A stretch of 8,444 bases of DNA from Ruminococcaceae bacterium UBA5891 (GTDB taxonomy: Bacteria > Bacillota > Clostridia > Oscillospirales > Acutalibacteraceae): NCBI GenBank assembly GCA_002431945.1, contig DJET01000074.1:1-8444 (forward strand), read 5' to 3'. The notes beneath the pieces were generated by a model. That model saw only the letters and a program-made list of their open reading frames with translations, was not told the origin of the DNA and did no database searches. Below, piece after piece: positions 1 to 5,680 of this stretch; the stretch's first letter is position 1; each line of letters begins with the position of its first letter. Position numbers and translations under genes: made by a program.

Positions 1-519
1 ACGCTGTGCTATGAATTTTTTGCCGACGGCAAGGTTTCGGTGAGTCTTAACGGTAAAATACGCGAAAATGTTGTTTGGCTGCCAAGGCTCGGTTTCGAGT
101 TTAAGTTGCCGTATGATACTTCAAAATTTAAGTATTTCGGCAACGGACCTATGGACAGCTACCGCGATATGACCCACCACGGCATTACTGCGTGGCACGA
201 AAGCGACGCAGACCGCGAGTATGTAAACTATATCCGCCCGCAGGAGCACGGAAACCATTACGGCTGCCGCGAGCTTGAAATTGAAAATTCGCTTAAATTC
301 TCTGCGGAGGATCTTATGGAAATATCCGTGCTGCACCACAGCATAGAGCAGTTAACAAAAGCCGAGCATACCGACGAGCTTAAAAAATCGGACGGTACGC
401 ACATAAGAATAGATTACAAGGTATCGGGCATAGGCTCTAACTCCTGCGGACCGCAGCTGCCCGAAAAATATCGGCTTTGCGAAAAGGATATTTTCTTTAA
501 ATTCAATATATCCCTTTAG
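1..519 (+). CDS. lacZ: Beta-galactosidase (GH2), C-terminal fragment
   Basis: This is the last 172 codons of a gene that starts before the window; the frame is open from base 1 to TAG. The fragment belongs to the beta-galactosidase small-chain domain (domain 5) of glycoside hydrolase family 2, which completes the active site of LacZ-type enzymes that hydrolyse terminal beta-galactosides such as lactose. Diagnostic stretches are YFGNGPMDSYRD (residues 45-56 of the fragment), equivalent to the GLGPQENYPDR region of E. coli LacZ, then YIRPQEHGNHYGCR (77-90) and GIGSNSCGP (143-151) near the end. The catalytic glutamates of the TIM barrel lie upstream and cannot be checked. No signal peptide information is available. 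A strong terminator follows 11 bases after the stop, so this is the last gene of its unit. An evolved-type GH2 enzyme with another galactoside preference is possible. Confidence 0.93.
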   Translation, partial: TLCYEFFADGKVSVSLNGKIRENVVWLPRLGFEFKLPYDTSKFKYFGNGPMDSYRDMTHHGITAWHESDADREYVNYIRPQEHGNHYGCRELEIENSLKFSAEDLMEISVLHHSIEQLTKAEHTDELKKSDGTHIRIDYKVSGIGSNSCGPQLPEKYRLCEKDIFFKFNISL

Positions 520-530
520 TAACAATAAGT

Positions 531-578
531 AATAAACGCCATAGACTGTAATAACAGCCTATGGCGTTTATTTTATTA
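531..578 (+). terminator. Intrinsic terminator after the beta-galactosidase gene
   Basis: The arms 531-544 (AATAAACGCCATAG) and 559-572 (CTATGGCGTTTATT) are perfect 14-bp complements. The stem continues after one mismatch (545/558) with CTGT/ACAG (546-549 with 554-557) and closes on a four-base AATA loop. The 3' arm runs into TTTTATTAT. An in-frame ATG at 561 in the 3' arm would extend dpaA, but it is buried in this stem and is not taken as the start. Confidence 0.88.
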
Positions 579-596
579 TCGGGCAGTGGTGATATA

Positions 597-1388
597 ATGA
601 AACAAATAACGGTTATCGGGGGCGACAGCCGCCTTAAAACCGCCGCCGAAATACTTAAAAGCGACGGCTTTACGGTAAATTTTACCGATTCTTACACAGA
701 AAAGGAAGCGCAAAACAGCGATGTTCTGCTGCTGCCTGTTCCCACCACAAGGGACTCAAAAACCGTTTTTGCACCCCTTGCAAAAAAGGAGGTCTTGCTA
801 AGCGATATAGAAAGGCTTACAAAAAGCGGAACCCTTATTTTAACCTGCAACTATATGTTTGAAGGTAAAAACTGCATAGATTACGGAAAAGACGACGCAT
901 ATTGCCTGCTTAACGCCATTCCCACCGCAGAGGGAGCCATAAAGCTTGCCATAGAAAATACCCCGTTTACGCTGTGGGGCAGCCGCGTGCTTGTTATAGG
1001 CTGCGGCAGAACCGGTAAAATACTTGCCGACAGGCTCAAAAACATCGGCTGCAGGGTTACGGTAAGCGCAAGAAAGCAAAGCGATTTTGCCATTATATCG
1101 GCGGCAGGCTGTAGGTGCGAATACACAGCGGACATTCCAAAAAACCTTAACTATGATATTATTTTTAACACGGTAGACGTTAAGGTAATTCCCGACGACG
1201 CGTTTAAGGAATGTACCGCAAGTCTTATTATCGATTTATCAAGCAAGGGCGGCTTTGACGTTTCAGCCGCTCAGGGGTGCGGCATTACGGCGATAAAAGC
1301 GCCGGGGCTTCCCGGTAAGACCGCGCCCGAAACCGCAGGAAAAATTCTTGCAAAAACAGTTAAAGAAATAATTGAATCAAAAACTTGA
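597..1388 (+). CDS. dpaA: Dipicolinate synthase subunit A
   Basis: DpaA (SpoVFA) works with DpaB to oxidise the lysine-pathway intermediate (dihydrodipicolinate level) to dipicolinic acid, which is made in the mother cell and packed as Ca-DPA into the spore core. The protein is 263 residues, a little shorter than the roughly 300 of B. subtilis. It has an N-terminal Rossmann-like domain opening MKQITVIGGDSR. A second nucleotide-binding domain carries VLVIGCGRTG (131-140; glycines 135, 137, 140). NAIPTAEGAI (106-115) and APGLPGKTAPETAG (235-248) are typical of the family. The ATG at 597 is chosen because it follows GGTG at a workable distance and gives the family N terminus; the ATG at 561 lies inside the preceding terminator. 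The gene is followed 14 nt later by dpaB. In Bacillus the pair is sigma-K-dependent; no clear sporulation promoter is visible in the short upstream gap. Confidence 0.94.
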   Translation: MKQITVIGGDSRLKTAAEILKSDGFTVNFTDSYTEKEAQNSDVLLLPVPTTRDSKTVFAPLAKKEVLLSDIERLTKSGTLILTCNYMFEGKNCIDYGKDDAYCLLNAIPTAEGAIKLAIENTPFTLWGSRVLVIGCGRTGKILADRLKNIGCRVTVSARKQSDFAIISAAGCRCEYTADIPKNLNYDIIFNTVDVKVIPDDAFKECTASLIIDLSSKGGFDVSAAQGCGITAIKAPGLPGKTAPETAGKILAKTVKEIIESKT

Positions 1389-1402
1389 AAGAGGAGAACG
1401 CC

Positions 1403-1975
1403 ATGGAAAACATTACCTTGGGATACGCGTTCTGCGGCTCGTTCTGCACAATAAAAAAATCGCTTGAGGCGCTGCGCGAGCTTGCAAAAAACGATATTAA
1501 AATAAAGCCTATAATGTCATCGATCGTTTACACAACCGATACGCGCTTCGGCAAGGCGTCCGAGCTTATAGAAGAGGTTGAAGATATATGCGGCGAAAAA
1601 ATAATACACGACATAGCCGCCGCCGAGCCGATAGGCCCTAAAAATCTGCTTGATATAATAGTGGTTTCCCCCTGCACCGGCAATACAATAGCAAAAACCG
1701 CTTTAGGCGTTACCGATACGCCCGTTACAATGGCGGTAAAGGCGCACCTGAGAAACAATAAGCCCGTAGTGCTTGCAATCGCCACAAACGACGCGCTCGG
1801 CGCCTCTGCCAAAAACATCGGGCTTTTACACAACACAAACAATATTTACTTTGTCCCCTACCGCCAAGACGACCCGTTCGGCAAAAACAACTCGCTTGTG
1901 TGCGATTTTTCACTTATACCGAAAACGGTGGAAGAGGCGCTTAACGGCAGGCAGATACAGCCGGTTATACTTTAA
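1403..1975 (+). CDS. dpaB: Dipicolinate synthase subunit B
   Basis: DpaB (SpoVFB) is the flavoprotein-like partner of DpaA in dipicolinic acid synthesis during late sporulation. The product is 190 residues, the usual size. Visible family features are the N-terminal beta strand and loop GYAFCGSFCT (7-16), the flavoprotein-fold phosphate-binding stretch VVSPCTGNTIAK (87-98), the helix and strand AVKAHLRNNKPVVLAIATND (111-130), and the C-terminal YFVPYRQDDPFGKNNSL (149-165). The start is ATG 1403, with a GAGGAG ribosome binding site at 1391-1396 and a six-base spacer. A TTG at 1385 overlapping the dpaA stop would add six residues but lies upstream of the good binding site. Co-transcription with dpaA is very likely. 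A strong hairpin terminator follows the stop. Confidence 0.94.
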   Translation: MENITLGYAFCGSFCTIKKSLEALRELAKNDIKIKPIMSSIVYTTDTRFGKASELIEEVEDICGEKIIHDIAAAEPIGPKNLLDIIVVSPCTGNTIAKTALGVTDTPVTMAVKAHLRNNKPVVLAIATNDALGASAKNIGLLHNTNNIYFVPYRQDDPFGKNNSLVCDFSLIPKTVEEALNGRQIQPVIL

Positions 1976-1979
1976 TGCT

Positions 1980-2006
1980 TAATTCGTAATTCGGAATGCG
2001 GAATTA
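1980..2006. repeat. Short TAATTC/GAATTA repeat after dpaB
   Basis: TAATTC occurs twice in direct orientation (1980-1985 and 1987-1992) and once inverted as GAATTA (2001-2006), so either copy could pair with the inverted one. It sits between the dpaB stop and the terminator. I see no coding function. It resembles simple intergenic repeats of Clostridia, but that is from memory. Confidence 0.4.
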
Positions 2007-2013
2007 TAAAAAC

Positions 2014-2066
2014 AAAAGCTTTAACACAGCCGTTTTACTTTACGGTGTGTTAAAGCTTTTTGTTTT
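2014..2066 (+). terminator. Intrinsic terminator after dpaB
   Basis: AAAAGCTTTAACACA (2014-2028) pairs with the complementary arm at 2046-2060. G2029 is bulged, and CCG (2030-2032) pairs with CGG (2043-2045), leaving a ten-base loop. The 3' arm ends in a T-rich run. The A-rich 5' flank (2008-2017) gives a T-rich tail on the other strand too, so it could also stop transcripts coming from the RHH gene. Confidence 0.82.
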
Positions 2067-2079
2067 ATATAAATATTTT

Positions 2080-2166
2080 GTCATTGCGAGGGGCTTTAGC
2101 CCCGTGGCAATCCGTTTTCTTTTAAAAGGGAATACGGATTCTTTCGTGCTTCGCACTCAGAATGAC
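2080..2166 (+). repeat. Structured dispersed repeat, copy A1 (L + R modules)
   Basis: The L module (2080-2116) begins GTCATTGCGA, has an inner hairpin GGGGCTTTAGCCCC and ends GGCAATCCGTT. ATTGC and GCAAT can close the outer stem. The R module (2117-2166) holds a CTTTTAAAAG palindrome, ACGGATTCTTTCG, the hairpin GTGCTTCGCAC and the end AGAATGAC. The element starts GTCATT and ends AATGAC, giving short terminal inverted repeats. A decayed third module begins near 2177 (GTTATTGC). Further copies lie at 2222, 3618, 5531, 5580 and 8298. Confidence 0.8.
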
Positions 2167-2221
2167 ACGCCGTTTAGTTATTGCAAATACATAAGGCGTA
2201 CGGATAAACTTTCGTTTACCT

Positions 2222-2278
2222 GTCATTGCGAGGGGCTTTAGCCCCGCGGCAATCCGTTTCCTCCCCCCTCGCAATAAC
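2222..2278 (+). repeat. Structured dispersed repeat, copy A2 (L module with inverted end)
   Basis: A complete L module (2222-2258), differing from copy A1 by one base (CGCGG for CGTGG), is followed by CCCCTCGCAATAAC (2265-2278). That is the inverse complement of its own first 14 bases with one mismatch. The block can therefore fold into a long hairpin directly downstream of the RHH gene on the minus strand and may act as its terminator. Confidence 0.75.
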
Positions 2279-2289
2279 AACTTAAAAAA

Positions 2290-2484
2290 TTATTCCTTTT
2301 TTATTTCGCAATTTTTAATTGCATATTCCAAAAGTACATTTATTAACTCGTTTCTTGAACGATTTGTTTCCGATGAAATATAATCAAGCTTTTTTACGGT
2401 TTCATCTTTAATTCTTATAGAAAATGTTTTATATCCGTCTTCGCCTTTTAAGGCTTTCTTTTTGATGATGAGCTTGTCGTTCAC
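2290..2484 (-). CDS. Ribbon-helix-helix (Arc/CopG-like) regulator
   Basis: This 64-residue basic protein has the ribbon-helix-helix plan: an N-terminal arm, the DNA-contacting beta strand YKTFSIRI (18-25), helix A DETVKKLDYISSE (27-39), the turn TNRSRNELI (40-48) and helix B continuing to about 57. Such proteins bind DNA as dimers that insert the paired strands into the major groove. They usually repress their own promoter or act as antitoxins. The start is GTG at 2484 with GAGGTGG (2489-2495) upstream; an ATG two bases earlier runs straight into TGA. The gene is divergent from the two-gene unit at 2564-3520, and a palindrome over that unit's -10 is the obvious candidate operator (inference). 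Low GC sets it apart from dpaAB and spoIIE. Confidence 0.82.
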   Translation of the reverse strand: MNDKLIIKKKALKGEDGYKTFSIRIKDETVKKLDYISSETNRSRNELINVLLEYAIKNCEIKKE

Positions 2485-2509
2485 ATAACCACCTCACCGA
2501 TATTATGCC

Positions 2510-2548
2510 TTGACATTGGTTATAAATATATGTTATAATTTATAACAT
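2510..2548 (+). promoter_or_regulatory. Sigma-A-type promoter with overlapping palindromic operator
   Basis: TTGACA (2510-2515) and TATAAT (2534-2539) are separated by 18 bp, and TGT before the -10 makes an extended -10. The perfect palindrome ATGTTATAA-T-TTATAACAT (2530-2548) covers the -10. A third half-site, GTTATAA (2519-2525), lies 13 bp before the same heptamer at 2532-2538. Binding there would block RNA polymerase at the promoter of the membrane-protein gene. The divergent RHH protein is the likely ligand, by inference only. Confidence 0.75.
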
Positions 2549-2563
2549 AACAGAGGTGATAAT

Positions 2564-3184
2564 GTGAAAAAATCAAATAAATTACCAATCTATTTTGCAA
2601 TAATTGTTTTAAGCCTTTTTTCAGTTTTTTCAATATGTATAATATATACCGTATTGTCAAATCCGGCTGAAACAGAAATAACCGATAATAATGAAAACGA
2701 TAGCATTAAGGCCAGTAAAAAAATATTCGGCGATATAGAGCTTACCGTTCCGGCATTATTAGTAGATAGCAGTACCGAGCTGACTGTTACCTCCGAGGGA
2801 AAAGAATTAGGTATTAAAAAAATCGAAAAGCAAAACGACGGTTCTTTTAAATATACCTTTGAGCGCTCAAAATATAAAGAATACTTAAATTCTCTTAAAG
2901 AAGAAACAAAAAAATCCATAGACAGTATAACCTCGGATACCGATTATAAATCCATTTCAAAAATTGAATATAATAATAATTTCAGTAATATTACAATTCT
3001 TGCAAATAAAGAAGAATATAAAAACAGCCTTGACTCAATTGCCGTTTCCGCTTGCGGAATTGCAGGTATGCTGTATCAGGCTTTTGACACCTCGGCGCCC
3101 CATACCGTAATAATAAATATTAAAGACATATCAACCGGAGAGGTTTTTGATACCGTGAAATTTCCGGACGCTTTGAATAATTGA
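2564..3184 (+). CDS. Membrane-anchored exported protein of unknown function
   Basis: The product has 206 residues. A short basic N terminus (MKKSNK) precedes one long hydrophobic helix (about 9-31), then a polar acidic linker (about 33-52) and an extracytoplasmic domain. No lipobox fits, since the residue before Cys25 is Ile, so it is read as an uncleaved N-terminal anchor. The ectodomain has a strand-rich start (FGDIELTVPALLV, 55-67), a charged helix (RSKYKEYLNSLKEE, 101-114), ISKIEYNNNFSNITI (131-145), GIAGMLYQAF (165-174) and a closing TGEVFDTVKFPDAL (191-204). From memory, similar KIEYN, GM-YQAF and TGEVFDT patterns recur in clostridial exported proteins without assigned function. The start is GTG 2564 with GAGGTG at 2553-2558; the ATG at 2562 is followed at once by TGA. 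It is the first gene of an operon with the 107-residue protein 12 nt downstream. Confidence 0.8.
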   Translation: MKKSNKLPIYFAIIVLSLFSVFSICIIYTVLSNPAETEITDNNENDSIKASKKIFGDIELTVPALLVDSSTELTVTSEGKELGIKKIEKQNDGSFKYTFERSKYKEYLNSLKEETKKSIDSITSDTDYKSISKIEYNNNFSNITILANKEEYKNSLDSIAVSACGIAGMLYQAFDTSAPHTVIINIKDISTGEVFDTVKFPDALNN

Positions 3185-3196
3185 AAGGAAATAAAA

Positions 3197-3520
3197 ATGA
3201 ACGAAATAAACATTAAAAATGAAATACTTGAATCCTTTACCGATAACCCAAGAGACGTTCACACCTGTCCCACGCGCAGTTGTACGCCAAAATGGTTTTT
3301 TGTAAGCGTAAGCGGGCGAAATGTTATTATTTCCGAATCAAAAGCCCATATAAACTCATCAAAGCTTAAAACAAACAGACTTTTAAATTTTAACGAACTG
3401 CCGGAGATTTTTAAACTTTATCTGCGCAGAAAACAAGGTGAATCGGTCAGTAGAGAAGCCACGGCTTTAACCGTAAATCAGGTTTATTGGTATGGTATAT
3501 TTTCAGAGTTGGGCTATTAA
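3197..3520 (+). CDS. 107-residue protein of unknown function, HTH-like C terminus
   Basis: I do not recognise a named family. There is no signal peptide or membrane segment, so it should be cytoplasmic. The N-terminal half holds two cysteines in the stretch HTCPTRSC (22-29) and a compact beta-like run KWFFVSVSGRNVIISESKA (32-50). The C-terminal third, from FNELPEIFKLYLRRKQGE (65-82) to VSREATALTVNQVYWYGIF (84-102), reads like helix, turn, helix and could bind nucleic acid; this is inferred from pattern only. ATG 3197 has AAAGGAA upstream at a good distance. It lies 12 nt behind the exported-protein gene, so the two are co-transcribed. A bidirectional terminator follows immediately. It is AT-rich like the rest of this island. 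Confidence 0.72.
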   Translation: MNEINIKNEILESFTDNPRDVHTCPTRSCTPKWFFVSVSGRNVIISESKAHINSSKLKTNRLLNFNELPEIFKLYLRRKQGESVSREATALTVNQVYWYGIFSELGY

Positions 3521-3521
3521 A

Positions 3522-3567
3522 AAAGCACTCCGGCGCAAATGTTGCCGGAGTGCTTTGCGGTTTTATT
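3522..3567. terminator. Bidirectional intrinsic terminator
   Basis: AAAGCACTCCGGC (3522-3534) and GCCGGAGTGCTTT (3544-3556) form a perfect 13-bp stem with a nine-base loop. TTTTATTATTT follows on the plus strand. On the minus strand the stem is followed by a run of T residues (A3519-A3524 on the plus strand). It can therefore serve both the RHH-island operon and the convergent PIG-L gene. Confidence 0.85.
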
Positions 3568-3617
3568 ATTTGTTCGGCACTGCATTGCACGATAACGCTG
3601 CGATAATTGGCTTTTAT

Positions 3618-3692
3618 GTCATTCTGAGCGCTTGCGCGAAAGAATCCGCCTCCCATTTTAAAAGGAAACGGATTGCCGCGCACAGCTTCCTG
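3618..3692 (-). repeat. Structured dispersed repeat, copy B (inverted)
   Basis: Read on the minus strand this copy has GCGGCAATCCGTTTCC, CTTTTAAAA, GGCGGATTCTTTCG, the hairpin CGCGCAAGCGCT and AGAATGAC. It is thus an R module with the end of an L module. The left part of L has diverged to GGAAGCTGTGCGCGG. It starts about 20 bases beyond the stop of the PIG-L gene and points the same way as that gene. Confidence 0.7.
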
Positions 3693-3709
3693 CCGGAAAA
3701 AGCAAATTT

Positions 3710-5128
3710 TCAAAGCCCTTGCTTTCTTTTTCGGCGCTTTTTTGCCCTTTGCCTTGCGGCAATGTTTATTGCGGTGTATACCGCGGTTAACACAATTACG
3801 GGGGTTAAAATAACCGCCGCAATTATCCGCCGTGTTCTCTGCCTTTTAAGCCGTGCCTTATTTTGGGCGGCGGCTTTTTCCCTTGCCTCTTTTTCTTTTT
3901 TTAAGCGCTGCTCCTCTTCAAGCCGCGCTTTTTCCTTTTCTTCTTCTAAACGCTGTTGCTCCTTGTATGTCGTTATGTTTTCAAGCATATCGTTTTTAAG
4001 CGTATCCTCGCCCACCGCAGTAAAATACAGCCCGTAATTACAGGGCGAATATTTCGTTATCTGCGAAGCCTTGGTTATTTCGCCGTTTTTGCCGAATATC
4101 CACCTTTTGAACCAAGTATCCTGCTGCGAGGTGTGGCACAAAAAGCCCTGCTGCGACATTTGAAACGGCGTTTTACCGCCGAAATAATCGCTCGCTTCAT
4201 CGTAATTCATTACAATTTTATTTTTTTCGTATAAATGCACATAAAGCTTTTTTACGGTGTGAACGCCGTAACGCTCGGCAGAGTCGGTAAACTGCCCGCT
4301 GTCCCCCGAAATTTCAACCGCCTTTGTAAGCATGGCGGCGTTAAGCTTGTGCATACCGTGGCCGTACTCACCGTTCAGATCGTGGCTTACCGCCACCTGC
4401 GGCTTAAAGCGGCGCAGCATTTCAACCTGAAAGGCAAGCGCGTCGTTTTGGGTGTAGCCCTCGCCGGCTATTGTTTTAAGCGCGCCGTCCGCCGTTTCGG
4501 AATAATAATCGGGAAAGCTGCTTATAACGGGGTAATTTGTAATTCCCACCGTCCAAAGCCCGTTAAGCAGCTCGTGGCGGCGGCGCGGATTGTTCTTGTG
4601 GTCGGTGTAATATACAACCTGCACGTCGCACCCGCGCGAAGCATAAAGCGGCAAAAGCCCCGCAAAAAACAGCTGCTCGTCATCGGCGTGCGAGGAAACC
4701 AGCAAAATATCCGCGCGCTCGCAGGGCTTTTTCCACACCTGCACAAAATCAGGCAGCGCGCCTGCGGTAAAGGCGTATATATCGCACACCCTTACGCTTT
4801 TATTGAATTTTACCGTTACTTCACCCGAACCTATATCCGAAATATCCGCAAGCGTATGCAAAAACTCGGCGCTTACCGTCTTGCTTTTACCGCCGTTTTC
4901 AACCGTAAAATCGGTAGGCGTGTCAAAAAATATAATATAAAGCGAGCCTATTTTATTATCCGCCCTAATATTAAGCGTTTCACATTCCGTATATGTAAGG
5001 TGATTTGCGTCGGTAAGCTTTTTATCCACGCCCGAAACGGTAAGCTGCTCCGCCAAAGCCGTTTCCGCAGAAACCGCCGCCGGCAGCAGCATAACAGCGC
5101 AAAAAAGCAATAAAACAAGTCTTTTCAT
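3710..5128 (-). CDS. Secreted, membrane-anchored PIG-L/LmbE-family deacetylase
   Basis: PIG-L/LmbE enzymes are zinc-dependent N-acetylglucosaminide deacetylases acting on sugar or glycan-like substrates; the substrate here is unknown. The 472-residue product has a signal peptide (MKRLVLLLF to about VSAETA, 1-24), a beta-rich N-terminal region (30-135) and the catalytic domain. Its metal motif is SSHADDEQLFF (145-155; His147, Asp149, Asp150), where the usual HPDDE is HADDE. It also has HKNNPRRRHELLNGL (177-191) and SHDLNGEYGHGMHK (248-261), with His257 or His260 as the third ligand. A highly charged coiled coil (about 388-434) follows, then a membrane helix (435-458) and a basic tail RQRAKKRRKRKQGL. 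This order implies an extracellular catalytic domain tethered by its C terminus. Start ATG 5128 has GGGGAG at a suitable distance; a longer frame from 5188 would cross the promoter. It is divergent from an XRE regulator. Confidence 0.88.
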   Translation of the reverse strand: MKRLVLLLFCAVMLLPAAVSAETALAEQLTVSGVDKKLTDANHLTYTECETLNIRADNKIGSLYIIFFDTPTDFTVENGGKSKTVSAEFLHTLADISDIGSGEVTVKFNKSVRVCDIYAFTAGALPDFVQVWKKPCERADILLVSSHADDEQLFFAGLLPLYASRGCDVQVVYYTDHKNNPRRRHELLNGLWTVGITNYPVISSFPDYYSETADGALKTIAGEGYTQNDALAFQVEMLRRFKPQVAVSHDLNGEYGHGMHKLNAAMLTKAVEISGDSGQFTDSAERYGVHTVKKLYVHLYEKNKIVMNYDEASDYFGGKTPFQMSQQGFLCHTSQQDTWFKRWIFGKNGEITKASQITKYSPCNYGLYFTAVGEDTLKNDMLENITTYKEQQRLEEEKEKARLEEEQRLKKEKEAREKAAAQNKARLKRQRTRRIIAAVILTPVIVLTAVYTAINIAARQRAKKRRKRKQGL

Positions 5129-5158
5129 TAAAAATTCTCCCCTTAACCCGTTTAAAAC

Positions 5159-5188
5159 ATTATATAATGCCGCCGCACAAAAAGGCAA
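5159..5188 (-). promoter_or_regulatory. Probable sigma-A promoter of the PIG-L gene
   Basis: On the minus strand TTGCCT (5188-5183) and TATAAT (5164-5159) are separated by 18 bp. The predicted start of transcription would leave a leader of about 24 bases before ATG 5128. The -10 is perfect and the -35 keeps TTG plus the following C. Confidence 0.5.
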
Positions 5189-5244
5189 GAGGTATTTTTA
5201 ATTATAATTCACTTGAATTATTTTACTATCATATGCGGATAAAT

Positions 5245-5274
5245 TTCACACCGCAGATTAAAATCATATATACT
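5245..5274 (+). promoter_or_regulatory. Possible promoter of the XRE regulator gene
   Basis: TTCACA (5245-5250) and TATACT (5269-5274) are 18 bp apart and lie just upstream of the GGGAGGTG ribosome binding site. The match is moderate in a generally AT-rich gap, so this is a candidate only. Confidence 0.3.
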
Positions 5275-5296
5275 TAAATCGGGAGGTGAAGCTTAT

Positions 5297-5506
5297 ATGT
5301 ATTATTACAGACGTTTAAGAGATTTAAGGGAAGATAACGACCTTGTTCAAAAGCAGATTGCGGCAGTTTTGGGCGTAACACAGAAAACCTACGGCAGCTA
5401 TGAAATAGGAAAACGTGAAATACCCACACACTTTGTAATCAGGCTTGCCGATTTTTATAAAACCTCAACGGATTATATACTGGGCAGAACAGATAAAATA
5501 AGATAA
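5297..5506 (+). CDS. Small XRE-family (Cro/C1-type HTH) regulator
   Basis: This 69-residue protein is a single helix-turn-helix domain of the Cro/C1 type: RRLRDLREDNDLVQKQIAAV (5-24), the recognition region LGVTQKTYGSYEIGKREIP (25-43), and the closing helices FVIRLADFYKTSTDYILGR (46-64). No other domain is present, so it should act as a dimeric DNA-binding regulator without a sensor domain. ATG 5297 is preceded by an excellent GGGAGGTG (5281-5288). It is divergent from the PIG-L deacetylase gene with a 168-bp gap, which makes control of that gene or of itself plausible but unproven. Downstream is a repeat array and then the convergent spoIIE. Confidence 0.85.
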   Translation: MYYYRRLRDLREDNDLVQKQIAAVLGVTQKTYGSYEIGKREIPTHFVIRLADFYKTSTDYILGRTDKIR

Positions 5507-5530
5507 ACCCCGTACAATATTCCCCTATTT

Positions 5531-5567
5531 GTCATTGCGAGGGGCTTTAGCCCCGCGGCAATCCGTT
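5531..5567 (+). repeat. Structured dispersed repeat, copy C1 (L module)
   Basis: A complete L module with the GGGGCTTTAGCCCC inner hairpin and ATTGC/GCAAT closing arms, identical to copy A2. It stands directly before a second L module of different interior, 25 nt after the XRE stop. Confidence 0.8.
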
Positions 5568-5579
5568 CTCTCCCCCCTC

Positions 5580-5668
5580 GTCATTGCGAAGCCGTGCAAA
5601 CGGCTGTGGCAATCCGTCCCTCTTTTAAGGATATTACGAATTCTTTCGCGCTTCGCACTCAGAATGAC
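5580..5668 (+). repeat. Structured dispersed repeat, copy C2 (variant L + R)
   Basis: The start GTCATTGCGA and the end GGCAATCCGT match the other copies, but the inner hairpin is AGCCGTGCAAACGGCT (6-bp stem, GCAA loop) instead of GGGGCTTTAGCCCC. The R module follows with CTTTTAAGG, ATTCTTTCG, GCGCTTCGCAC and AGAATGAC. One arm of the central stem has decayed (ACGAATT for ACGGATT). Confidence 0.8.
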
Positions 5669-5680
5669 ACGCCGTTTTGC

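Noticed and set aside
1996..2241. An 81-codon open frame after dpaB
   Set aside because: It translates the terminator and the structured repeats; the same repeat peptide (CHCEGL, VIARGFSPVAIR) appears wherever the repeat is read in that frame.
2290..3520. RHH regulator and neighbours as a classical type II toxin-antitoxin pair
   Set aside because: A type II pair would normally be one operon with a recognisable toxin such as ParE/RelE or MazF. Here the RHH gene is divergent, and neither partner resembles a known toxin.
4235..5113. A 292-codon plus-strand open frame opposite the PIG-L gene
   Set aside because: Antisense shadow of a gene with a signal peptide and intact metal motifs; the translation is arginine-rich and low in acidic residues, typical of a shadow.
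5531..5668. Repeats considered as a CRISPR array
   Set aside because: Repeat units are irregularly spaced, few, internally palindromic and not separated by uniform unique spacers, and there are no cas genes in the window.
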